Shown here: positions 17,708-25,051 of the stretch, piece by piece
Numbering within the stretch: the first letter of the stretch is position 1
Layout: each line of letters begins with the position of its first letter
Assembly: GCA_023228985.1 (NCBI GenBank)
Contig: JALOAC010000013.1
Span: 1 to 64,000 of the forward strand
Source of the DNA: Thiopseudomonas sp.
GTDB taxonomy: Bacteria; Pseudomonadota; Gammaproteobacteria; Pseudomonadales; Pseudomonadaceae
Direction of reading: 5' to 3'
Length of the DNA: 64,000 bases
Notes under the pieces: model-generated
What the model saw: only the letters and a program-made list of their open reading frames with translations
Told to the model about the DNA's origin: nothing
Database searches by the model: none
Translations under genes and position numbers: made by a program

Positions 17708-18703
17708 TTATTTACGCTTAGCCCAGCGCGCGAGCTCTTTAAACAACACACGCTCGGCTTGGGCTATTGCCAACAAAGCACTGCTTATCTCAGCTAAGCT
17801 TGGCACTTCGGATTTTCCGCGGCTGTGCTGCACACAGAGCAACGCAAACTGACGCCACTGATCGCCAATAGCAGTTAATTGCTGCGAAGCGGCACATAAA
17901 GTCGGCTCATTTAACAAACTACCGGCTTCCTGCAAGAAACTGGCGTACATAAAGCGAAAACCTGCTCCACCGGTGCCAATCTCCTCCTGCATACGCACTA
18001 TGTGGGTTAGGTAAAGACGGTTATATTTCTTCGCCTGCTCATCCAAGCGTGCAATTTTACGCGCTAAATACTCAATGCCACGAATACCAATCCAAGGCAG
18101 CGGTAAACCATCAATAATCCGGCTGGTGGATACAATACTGCTACGGATCAACTTCTCCCAGTCAACCTCACTGGGCACATCTTCTAACCAATACAGCAAA
18201 CCCTTGGCAGCCAGCGCACCTTTGGCAAAACGCGCTCTTTGTAGATCGTCACTGGCGCAGCGCACTGGTTGTTCAAACACGGGATCGCTAAGCAGGTACT
18301 CCTCACCTTCGCGGCCATAGGCAAGCAAGTTATGCGCGTTGAAGTGAAAACGCATTTCCGGTGGAAAATAGGGCAACCAAAACACCGAGCTCTGCATGCC
18401 CACCAAACGTCCTTGCTCCAGTGCTTGATCTAAGGCTTGCTTACCTGCTGCAGGGTTACTGAAAGTTGCGCTGTGTAAACGACAGCCCAGGCGTTTGCTT
18501 AGGGTTTTAATAATATGCTTAGGCGGCATACGGTAAGCGATTAATGGCATACCGCTGAGTTTTACTAAAGGAATATAGGCAAAGGCAATGCCCGAGGATA
18601 AGCCTAGCGCCATCGGCTCGCTCATCGGCAATCCCGCATGGGTCAACAGACTCGACATCACCCCGCTTTCGCAGTGGGCACTTTGTTGGTGATTAAAGTT
18701 CAT
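17708..18703 (-). CDS. BtrH N-terminal domain protein, possible acyltransferase
   Basis: A 331-residue protein that looks like the BtrH_N plus DUF4872 architecture. The N-terminal QSAHCESGVMSSLLTHAG places a His-Cys pair at the position conserved in BtrH_N proteins (Cys12), followed by ALGLSSGIAFAYIPL. In butirosin synthesis BtrH transfers an acyl group from an acyl carrier protein to an aminoglycoside amine. By analogy this protein could move the ACP-bound or finished product onto an acceptor, but no acceptor is evident and the role is inference. It is the last gene of the leftward arm, overlapping the preceding gene by 11 bases. Confidence 0.78.
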   Translation of the reverse strand: MNFNHQQSAHCESGVMSSLLTHAGLPMSEPMALGLSSGIAFAYIPLVKLSGMPLIAYRMPPKHIIKTLSKRLGCRLHSATFSNPAAGKQALDQALEQGRLVGMQSSVFWLPYFPPEMRFHFNAHNLLAYGREGEEYLLSDPVFEQPVRCASDDLQRARFAKGALAAKGLLYWLEDVPSEVDWEKLIRSSIVSTSRIIDGLPLPWIGIRGIEYLARKIARLDEQAKKYNRLYLTHIVRMQEEIGTGGAGFRFMYASFLQEAGSLLNEPTLCAASQQLTAIGDQWRQFALLCVQHSRGKSEVPSLAEISSALLAIAQAERVLFKELARWAKRK

Positions 18704-19112
18704 CCAGTTGACCTTGTTGATACGCGAGTAGTTGCTCCACGGGGAGTGAAAACGCTTGAGCGTAGCGGATTAAAATTCGTGCAGGTAATTGCTGAAATAC
18801 CGGCACTTTAAAGTGGCGACGAATACGCCAGCGCCATAAGCCTGTGCACTGCGCCAGAGCTAACTCATCCATCCGGTAACGATACATCAAATAAGGCAGC
18901 ACCGAGGTCTCGCCCGCCTGCCAACGCAGCTTTGCCTGCTGCTCAAGCACTTCCAGCTCAGCTAAGGCCTGTTGCGTTGCATAGTTCTCTGCATCCCAGC
19001 CAGCACTTTGTGCGCCCTGGTAACAGCCTTCCTCATCCACCGCATACAGCAGTTTTTGATGACCTGCATAAGCAGAGCATTCCGCATCCTGCGGCACTTC
19101 ATCAAGCTTCAT
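18693..19112 (-). CDS. Unknown protein of the resorcinol-type locus, possible HTH-like C-terminus
   Basis: A 139-residue protein with no enzyme motif that I recognise. Residues 1-60 are acidic and helical, ending in a Glu/Ala/Leu-rich helix (ATQQALAELEVLEQQAKLRW). The second half (MDELALAQCTGLWRWRIRRHFKVPVFQQLPARILIRYAQAFSLPVEQLL) looks like an Xre-type helix-turn-helix layout, with LALAQCTGL and RYAQAFSLPVEQL as candidate helices. It overlaps darB by 11 bases and the BtrH-like gene by 11. It could be a regulator, or a structural partner of the BtrH-like protein. ATG at 19112 is preferred over the TTG at 19118. Confidence 0.65.
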   Translation of the reverse strand: MKLDEVPQDAECSAYAGHQKLLYAVDEEGCYQGAQSAGWDAENYATQQALAELEVLEQQAKLRWQAGETSVLPYLMYRYRMDELALAQCTGLWRWRIRRHFKVPVFQQLPARILIRYAQAFSLPVEQLLAYQQGQLDEL

Positions 19113-20259
19113 TACCAACCACCGTCAGCTGCATAAAAGCACTGGAAAAACGCCCACTTTCTGGCACATAACACAGCAAGGTTTCGCCAGCACGTAAACG
19201 GTCTGAATTAAACAACTCTTCTAAAATAATAAAAATAGACGCTGAGCCCGTATTGCCTTTACTGGTTAAATTGGTAAACCAGCGCTCGTAAGGAATTTCC
19301 AAACCCACCTCACGCATGCCATCAGCCAAGCGTTCACGGAAAAACTCGGAAGAGTAATGGGGTAAAAAATAATCAATTTTATCCGCCTGCAAATCACGCT
19401 TGTGCATAATTTTGCGCAAGGCTTTGACCACGGTATATTTAACAATATTTTCATTGAGCAGTTTTACATCCTGCTTCACTGCCAACACCGAACGCGCATT
19501 GCGCTCTTGTGCGCTATAACGACTCCAGCTTTTTAACTTGCCATTTTTATAGTCCGCACCCGCATACATACAAGCGGGCAACTCATTGGCAAACGACAAA
19601 ATATCCAGCCAGTCGATACGCAAACTCAAACCTATTTGATTAGGCTGTTGAGACAAACGCACCGCACCTGCTCCATCGGAGAGCATCCAGCGCAAAAAAT
19701 CTTTTTCAAAGGCCAGTTCTGGCTGTTTAGCCAACTGCTCAGCTCGCTGCTCGTACTCAGCACTAAAATTGCTGGCTCGCATGAGATTGGAAGCCACTTC
19801 CGAACCGCACGCAACGGCATCTTCACTTTGCCCCAACGCCACGCTCATCCATGCGTATTTCAAAGCGGTCATGCCGCATAAACAAATACCTGAGGTAGCC
19901 ACCACCTCACACGCGGGATTACCCAACTCACCGTGCACCATCACGGCATGATTGGGCATCATCTGATCCGGCTGTGAGCTACTGGCTACCAAGCAATCAA
20001 TCTGCTCCAGTGGCATAGCTTCATCACATAAACCGCGAATGGCTTCAGCGCTTAGCTGCGCATTGCTGTAACTGGGCGCTAGGGTCACAGGGTCAATAGC
20101 ATAATGGCGCGAACGGATACCATTGCTGCGTAGAATGATTTTACGTGCCCGCGATGGCTTATCACCAACCATCCCCAAACGCTGCTCCATTTGGTCGTTA
20201 CACACCGGCTCATGGGGCAGGAAGGCACTCACTCGATTGATATAGACTGCTTGTGTCAC
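19102..20259 (-). CDS. darB: Beta-ketoacyl-ACP synthase III-like condensing enzyme DarB
   Basis: A 385-residue KAS III-type thiolase-fold enzyme. The nucleophile region is ATSGICLCGMTALKYA (probable Cys126), with a catalytic histidine in YFLPHYSSEF and asparagine in NLTSKGNTGSAS. DarB homologues condense a beta-ketoacyl thioester with an alpha,beta-unsaturated acyl thioester and cyclise the product to a 2,5-dialkylcyclohexane-1,3-dione, the precursor of dialkylresorcinols. It lies 15 bases downstream of darA on the same strand and overlaps the next gene. The gene name rests on family resemblance and the darA neighbour. Confidence 0.85.
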   Translation of the reverse strand: MTQAVYINRVSAFLPHEPVCNDQMEQRLGMVGDKPSRARKIILRSNGIRSRHYAIDPVTLAPSYSNAQLSAEAIRGLCDEAMPLEQIDCLVASSSQPDQMMPNHAVMVHGELGNPACEVVATSGICLCGMTALKYAWMSVALGQSEDAVACGSEVASNLMRASNFSAEYEQRAEQLAKQPELAFEKDFLRWMLSDGAGAVRLSQQPNQIGLSLRIDWLDILSFANELPACMYAGADYKNGKLKSWSRYSAQERNARSVLAVKQDVKLLNENIVKYTVVKALRKIMHKRDLQADKIDYFLPHYSSEFFRERLADGMREVGLEIPYERWFTNLTSKGNTGSASIFIILEELFNSDRLRAGETLLCYVPESGRFSSAFMQLTVVGNEA

Positions 20260-20274
20260 GGATATTCCTTGTCC

Positions 20275-21192
20275 TTATTCCCCGGAGGGTTGTGCAAAAT
20301 AGGCTTTTTGCTCAGCTGTTTTTCTGCGCAATAGCGGGGATAGTATTTTTTTAATTAGCGCACTGATGGGCACGACCGTAATTATCATAACCAACAAAAA
20401 TAGTATATAAAACATTAAACCCAAACTGCGCGCCACACTGCGTTGCGGTCCCAACTTGCTGAGCAAGCGGCTCCAAACCTGAAAGCTGCGATTACCAATG
20501 CGCTCACTGGCTATCAGCTTCTCGTTAATCTGTACTGCTGCTAAACCACGCAACATAGGCTCGGTAATCGGCTTGGTATCAGCCAATAAGCGAGTTTTTA
20601 TAGCCTGCCCAAAACGTTGCGCCGCATTGATATCTTGCTCGGCAATACCGGCTTTGGGCAACCAAGCATAGGCTTGTCGCTTGCCAGTAAACATCCACAT
20701 AGGTGTGGCTAAAAAACTAGCCGCACTGCCACAGGCATCGGTCAAAACAGCATTATCCACTAAACGAGCACCCAGTTGCTGTAAACGTGATTTTACTTTT
20801 TCTTGCGCCATCAGCCACATATTACGACACCCAATTAGTGTCATAACGGGTTTGTCATTTAGCAGTAGCTGTGCTTGTTTAGTCGCCAAAAAACTCGTCA
20901 TAGGTAATGATGGAGATAAAAACCATACCTGATATGCAAGAATAATTAGATCGTATTGTTTATCTGTATCCAGTGTAAAGGGCTGCAAAGGCTGCGCACG
21001 TTGTAAAACTGTTTCAGGAAAAACATGAAAGAAATACCAAAATGGCCAAGGAAAAGGAAACTCCTCTTGCATTTGTAGCGTTAAATAATCAACCTGAATT
21101 TGCTCCTGCCCCAGTAATGGCGCAGTAACAGCATCTACCACTTTATTTAACTGCCCACTTTGTGAATAGTGAATCACTAAAACATGACGCAT
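20275..21192 (-). CDS. darA: Dialkylresorcinol biosynthesis protein DarA (flavodoxin-like)
   Basis: A 305-residue protein matching the family annotated as dialkylresorcinol condensing enzyme DarA. The flavodoxin-like start VLVIHYSQSGQLNKVVD supplies a phosphate-binding loop for FMN; FPFPWPFWYFFHVFPE and ILAYQVWFLSPSLP are family hallmarks, as is CRNMWLMAQEKVK. DarA is reported to aromatise the DarB product to the resorcinol. A hydrophobic segment near residues 255-285 (SLGLMFYILFLLVMIITVVPISALI) suggests membrane attachment, suited to a lipophilic product. ATG at 21192 gives the family N-terminus. The DUF2141 gene starts 17 bases away, divergently. Confidence 0.9.
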   Translation of the reverse strand: MRHVLVIHYSQSGQLNKVVDAVTAPLLGQEQIQVDYLTLQMQEEFPFPWPFWYFFHVFPETVLQRAQPLQPFTLDTDKQYDLIILAYQVWFLSPSLPMTSFLATKQAQLLLNDKPVMTLIGCRNMWLMAQEKVKSRLQQLGARLVDNAVLTDACGSAASFLATPMWMFTGKRQAYAWLPKAGIAEQDINAAQRFGQAIKTRLLADTKPITEPMLRGLAAVQINEKLIASERIGNRSFQVWSRLLSKLGPQRSVARSLGLMFYILFLLVMIITVVPISALIKKILSPLLRRKTAEQKAYFAQPSGE

Positions 21193-21209
21193 TTTCAAGG
21201 TACCAAGCG

Positions 21210-21677
21210 ATGATAAAAACTTGCCCGCAACGCGGCAAAGCAAAAAAAACCTTGCTGATTATAAGCCAAGCTTGTCTGATGTGGATAAGTTTTCCTAGTT
21301 TTGCGGCCACGCTCGTCATTGAGTTATCTGAACAGCAACCCAATGGCGTGATCCATGCGGCACTCTATGACCAATCAAGCACGAACTGGGAGACTCAGCC
21401 GCTGCAAACGCTGCAGACAACAAAAGAGACTATTGTTTTTACGGACTTGCCCCTAGGGCAGTATGCGGTGCAGCTGTTTCAGGATACTAATGCCAATGGC
21501 CACTTAGATAACTCTCGCAGCGGTATTCCTAAAGAGCCGGTTGGTTTTTCCAATAACCCTTCATTGCTACGCGGCAAACCTAGTATTGATAAGTGCTGGA
21601 TTAACGTAACAGAACCCTTGGTCACTGAAAACATCCGTTTTTTTGTGCGCAAACGCTACGCTGATACGGAGGAATAA
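21210..21677 (+). CDS. DUF2141 domain protein, probably periplasmic
   Basis: A 155-residue protein with an N-terminal signal sequence (KKTLLIISQACLMWISFPSFAA, cut near residue 33) followed by a DUF2141 beta-sandwich. Typical features are GVIHAALYDQSS, LPLGQYAVQLFQDTNANGHLD with its Asp-rich turn, and GIPKEPVGFSNN. The family is secreted or outer-membrane associated and of unknown function. It diverges from darA with only 17 bases between start codons, so the two share a promoter region and may be co-controlled. AAGG lies nine bases before the ATG at 21210; a GTG at 21162 is possible but overlaps darA. Confidence 0.8.
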   Translation: MIKTCPQRGKAKKTLLIISQACLMWISFPSFAATLVIELSEQQPNGVIHAALYDQSSTNWETQPLQTLQTTKETIVFTDLPLGQYAVQLFQDTNANGHLDNSRSGIPKEPVGFSNNPSLLRGKPSIDKCWINVTEPLVTENIRFFVRKRYADTEE

Positions 21678-21680
21678 AAG

Positions 21681-21716
21681 AAGGCGCACCCGCTTATGTT
21701 AAACGTAGTGCGCCTT
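21681..21716. terminator. Terminator between DUF2141 gene and dctM
   Basis: AAGGCGCAC and GTGCGCCTT form 9-bp arms around an 18-base loop between convergent genes. Read on the minus strand the stem is followed by CTTTTATT, so it fits best as the dctPQM terminator. Confidence 0.7.
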
Positions 21717-21744
21717 GCTCTTGTGCCGTAGAAGACGGTTGGTC

Positions 21745-23025
21745 TTACATTCCCAACAAGCGCGGCAAGCCCATGGACACCGAAGGTACGTAAGTCACAA
21801 TCACCAAGAAGCTCAGCAAAATCATCAACCAAGGCATGGCGGCGCGAATTACCTGAGTAACGGGCATACCTGTCACTGCTGAAGTCACAAACAGGTTGAG
21901 CCCTACCGGCGGAGTAATTAAGCCAATCTCCATATTGACCACCATGATAATACCTAGGTGGATGGGGTCGATACCCAGCTCCATAGCGATCGGGAACAAA
22001 ATCGGCGCCAAAATTAAAATAATGGCCGACGGCTCCATAAATGCACCTGCCACAAGTAGCACAATATTCACCACCAGCAGGAACATCCACGGTTGCAAAC
22101 CGGCTTCCAATACCATTGCAGTAATTTGCTGTGGGATTTGTTCAGTGGTTAAGACGTGAGCAAACAGCATCGCATTGGCAATGATAAACATCAGCATAAT
22201 GCTGAGCTTAGCTGACTCTAGCACCACTTTTGGCGCTTCACGAATGGTCATGTCTTTGTAGATAAACAGCGCAACAAAGGCTGAATAGACTGCCGCTACT
22301 GCAGCGGCTTCGGTCGGGGTAAACAGTCCGCTATAAATCCCGCCAAGGATAATTACCATCAGCAGCAAGCCCCAAACCGCTTTATGTGCAGCACTTAGCC
22401 ATTGGCGGACAGTGGCGCGTGGCATAGCCGGCAAGTTCTTTTTCACCGCAATGATATAAATAGCCACCATGAGCAGCACGCCAAGTAACAGGCCGGGCAC
22501 AACACCCGCCATAAACAGCGTACCCACCGAAGTTTCAGTAGCAGCCGCATAAACAACCATCACCACCGACGGTGGAATCAAAATACCAAGTGTTCCTGCG
22601 TTGGTGACAATACCAGCCGCAAAGGCTTGGGGATAACCTGAGCGCACCATACCGGCAATGGCAATCGAACCTACTGCAGCAACCGTTGCAGGACTCGAAC
22701 CTGATAGCGCGGCAAACAGCATACAAGCCAAGACCGAACCAATCGCCAAACCACCACGAATATGTCCAACACAGGCGTTGGCAAAATCAATCAGTCGGCG
22801 CGCCACCCCACCAGTGGTCATAAAAGAGCCAGCCAACAAGAAGAATGGAATCGCTAACAGGGTGTAGTGCTCACTGGTTTCAAACAGTTTAATCGCCAGC
22901 GAACTGACAGAGTCAGGACTAAAGAAAATAATGGTTAACGAGCCGGCCAAACCTAAAGAGATAGCAACCGGCACGCCAATCAGCATCAGCGCAAACAGCG
23001 CAATAAAGAGAAACCCAATAGTCAT
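21745..23025 (-). CDS. dctM: TRAP transporter large permease subunit DctM
   Basis: A 426-residue, highly hydrophobic protein of the DctM family with about 11-12 membrane helices. Family segments include LIGVPVAISLGLAG, FAALSGSSPATVAAVGSIAI, TNAGTLGILIPPSVVMVVY and MEIGLITPPVGLNLFV, the last two being the re-entrant loops around the sodium and substrate sites. With DctQ and DctP it imports C4-dicarboxylates (succinate, malate, fumarate) using the sodium gradient. It is 1 base overlapped with dctQ (TAATG), so the two are translationally coupled. Confidence 0.97.
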   Translation of the reverse strand: MTIGFLFIALFALMLIGVPVAISLGLAGSLTIIFFSPDSVSSLAIKLFETSEHYTLLAIPFFLLAGSFMTTGGVARRLIDFANACVGHIRGGLAIGSVLACMLFAALSGSSPATVAAVGSIAIAGMVRSGYPQAFAAGIVTNAGTLGILIPPSVVMVVYAAATETSVGTLFMAGVVPGLLLGVLLMVAIYIIAVKKNLPAMPRATVRQWLSAAHKAVWGLLLMVIILGGIYSGLFTPTEAAAVAAVYSAFVALFIYKDMTIREAPKVVLESAKLSIMLMFIIANAMLFAHVLTTEQIPQQITAMVLEAGLQPWMFLLVVNIVLLVAGAFMEPSAIILILAPILFPIAMELGIDPIHLGIIMVVNMEIGLITPPVGLNLFVTSAVTGMPVTQVIRAAMPWLMILLSFLVIVTYVPSVSMGLPRLLGM

Positions 23026-23663
23026 TACTGGTTCTCCTCTTTGCTGCTTAACTTCATTGCATCGGCGGCTTCATCAGCCAAACCCAAGCCCGTTTGTTGA
23101 TTGGTTAAAATACGCACAAGAATTTCCAAAAATCGAGCAAACACCATGGCAAAACCAAGAGGTACGATAAGCGTGATATGCCACTGCTTGATGCCGTAAT
23201 GACCTAAATCATCCGCGCCAATATTGGCCTTTAGCAAGGTCGTAGCCCAGCCGTAACTGGCGACAGACAAAAGCACGGCATAGCCTATACAGACCAAGCA
23301 GGCCACGATGCCGATGATTTTCTGCGTTCTATGCGAGCCCAGCTTAACCAGCGCGTCAACACCTATATGACCTCCCACCCGAACACCGTAGGCAATACCA
23401 AAAAATATTAACCAAGCAAACAATGCTTTAGTGAGCGCATTACTCCACGTCATGGTTTGCACCACATCCAGGAAAAAATCACCCACCGCATAAAAAAAAT
23501 CTGAGGCGGACGAGTCTTCTTCAAACCATTCTGCAATGGAGAAAAACACTCCATAGAGGTTATTGAAAACCACATAGAAAAAAGTTACCAATGTCATTGC
23601 GGCAAGCAAGAAGACGATAAATCCATCCTCAAAGCGTGCCCAGATGCGGCCTACTGTGCCCAT
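23025..23663 (-). CDS. dctQ: TRAP transporter small permease subunit DctQ
   Basis: A 212-residue membrane protein with four hydrophobic helices, typical of DctQ. The first helix (FIVFLLAAMTLVTFFYVVFNN) and YGVRVGGHIGVDALVKL with its charged loop are family features. DctQ packs against DctM as a scaffold. It contains an acidic insertion after helix 1 (WFEEDSSASDFF), longer than in many DctQ proteins. It lies 123 bases downstream of dctP, with a strong hairpin terminator and a second inverted repeat in between, suggesting lower expression than dctP. Confidence 0.93.
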   Translation of the reverse strand: MGTVGRIWARFEDGFIVFLLAAMTLVTFFYVVFNNLYGVFFSIAEWFEEDSSASDFFYAVGDFFLDVVQTMTWSNALTKALFAWLIFFGIAYGVRVGGHIGVDALVKLGSHRTQKIIGIVACLVCIGYAVLLSVASYGWATTLLKANIGADDLGHYGIKQWHITLIVPLGFAMVFARFLEILVRILTNQQTGLGLADEAADAMKLSSKEENQ

Positions 23664-23683
23664 TGAATATCCCCATTAATTAA

Positions 23684-23723
23684 GAGTCTCTGAATAATTA
23701 TTCTGCCAATTATTCGCAGACTC
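23684..23723 (-). repeat. Near-perfect inverted repeat ahead of dctQ
   Basis: GAGTCTCTGAATAATT and AATTATTCGCAGACTC are 16-base arms differing at two positions, with an 8-base loop. It lies 21 bases before the dctQ start in the dctP-dctQ spacer and would fold in the mRNA. Confidence 0.6.
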
Positions 23724-23742
23724 CTCTGCTATTATTAAAAAA

Positions 23743-23772
23743 CACTAAGGCAGTGCTTCCACCGCCTTAGTG
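23743..23772 (-). terminator. Terminator between dctP and dctQ
   Basis: CACTAAGGC and GCCTTAGTG form a 9-bp stem 15 bases past the dctP stop; on the minus strand it is followed by TTTTTTAATA. This is a classic rho-independent terminator shape inside an operon. Partial readthrough would give an excess of the binding protein over the permease. Confidence 0.8.
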
Positions 23773-23786
23773 CTATTTGTTACATC

Positions 23787-24779
23787 TTACTCTTGGTTGG
23801 CAGCTTCAGCGGCTTTGATACGCTCAGCACCAATTTGGGCTTCAAACTTCTTCCATACCGGACGCATCGCTTCACGCCACATTTCGCGCTGTTCTTTGGT
23901 CAGATAAAGAATTTCAGTTTTACCCGCATCAATAATGGACTGCTTATCACGCATATTCAGCTCATGCGCGTGTTGGTTCACCTCAACAGTGACCTCGTCC
24001 ATAATGGCACGCAGTTCTTTACTCACATGCTCAGGCAGCTCGTTCCAGAACTTGGTGTTGGTGATAACCATGTAGTCGAGCAAACCGTGGTTAGACTCAG
24101 TAATGTACTTTTGCACTTCGTGCATTTTCTGCGAGTAGATGTTGGAGTAGGGGTTTTCTGCACCGTTAACTACACCAGTTTGCAGACCCTGATACACCTC
24201 AGCAAAAGACATTTTGCGTGGGTTAGCACGTACGGCTTTAAACTGCTCTTCCAATACGGCTGACGCCTGTACACGGAATTTCAGACCACGGGCATCTTTT
24301 GGCTCTAACAGCTTCTTGTTCGCTGAAAGCTGCTTCAAACCGTTGTGCCAGTAACCTAGACCCGTAATACCCTTGTCTTCCATGGTGCTCAGCAATTCTT
24401 GGCCTGCTGGGCCTTTTTGGAAACGGTCTACGGCCGCCATGTCGTCAAACAAGAATGGCAGGTCAAAAATCTGAATGCCTTTGGAGTAGTGCTCAAATTT
24501 TGCCAATGAAGGCGCAATAATTTGCACATCACCCATTAATAGGGCTTCCATTTCTTTACCATCACCAAACAAGGATGAGTTTGGATACACCTCAACTCTT
24601 ACTTCGCCGGGCAGACGTTCTTCAGCCAGCTTTTTAAACAGCAGCGCGCCCTGACCTTTTGGGGTGTGTTCTGCTACTACGTGTGAGAACTTAATAACTA
24701 TTGGATCAGCTGCATGGGCAATGCCAGCCAAGCCGATAGACACGGCACAAACCAGTGCTTTAGCGGTTGTTTTTAACAT
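23787..24779 (-). CDS. dctP: TRAP transporter C4-dicarboxylate binding protein DctP
   Basis: A 330-residue periplasmic binding protein with signal peptide (AKALVCAVSIGLAGIAHA, cut near residue 23). DctP features include VIKFSHVVAEHTPKGQGALLFKKL, EVYPNSSLFGDGKEMEALLMGDVQ, the substrate-arginine segment GLKFRVQASAV and FAEVYQGLQTGVVNGAENPYSNIYS. It delivers dicarboxylates to DctQM. A sigma-54 promoter with two upstream palindromes (24.87-25.04 kb) precedes it, and the DctB/DctD pair is encoded just upstream, giving induction by dicarboxylates. Confidence 0.96.
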   Translation of the reverse strand: MLKTTAKALVCAVSIGLAGIAHAADPIVIKFSHVVAEHTPKGQGALLFKKLAEERLPGEVRVEVYPNSSLFGDGKEMEALLMGDVQIIAPSLAKFEHYSKGIQIFDLPFLFDDMAAVDRFQKGPAGQELLSTMEDKGITGLGYWHNGLKQLSANKKLLEPKDARGLKFRVQASAVLEEQFKAVRANPRKMSFAEVYQGLQTGVVNGAENPYSNIYSQKMHEVQKYITESNHGLLDYMVITNTKFWNELPEHVSKELRAIMDEVTVEVNQHAHELNMRDKQSIIDAGKTEILYLTKEQREMWREAMRPVWKKFEAQIGAERIKAAEAANQE

Positions 24780-24872
24780 CTAGAATTCCTCTTACAGATA
24801 GTTTTGGTCGTTTCCAGAATGAAACTTTTATTATCACCATCAGCGAGACCAGTGCTCACCTGCTACATAGAT

Positions 24873-24888
24873 TGCAAAAATCGCTCCG
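24873..24888 (-). promoter_or_regulatory. Sigma-54 promoter of dctP
   Basis: On the minus strand CGGAGCGATTTTTGCA carries the invariant GG (-24) and GC (-12) with the required 10-base interval, and TTTTTGCA matches the -12 element well. The -24 block departs from TGGCACG at three places. The predicted transcript start is about 80 bases before the dctP ATG. The nearby DctD-type activator supports the call. Confidence 0.7.
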
Positions 24889-24995
24889 CAACAGCAAGTC
24901 TTATACCAAAGTATCAAAAATTTCTGTTTTAAATAGAAACAGCTGCATACGAAGAGGTAAAAGAACCTTTATAGCATTTAACCCCACAGAAACAC

Positions 24996-25042
24996 TGGCG
25001 GTTTATCGCCACTGAACCCGACTCCTTGGCGGATTCTCGCCA
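24996..25042 (-). promoter_or_regulatory. Two DctD upstream activating sites
   Basis: Two palindromes with identical arms, TGGCG-N6-CGCCA, lie at 24996-25011 and 25027-25042, 31 bases apart (about three helical turns). They stand roughly 110-155 bases upstream of the sigma-54 -24 element and 10 bases downstream of dctD. Position, symmetry and pairing fit binding of two DctD dimers. Confidence 0.72.
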
Positions 25043-25051
25043 TATTTACAC

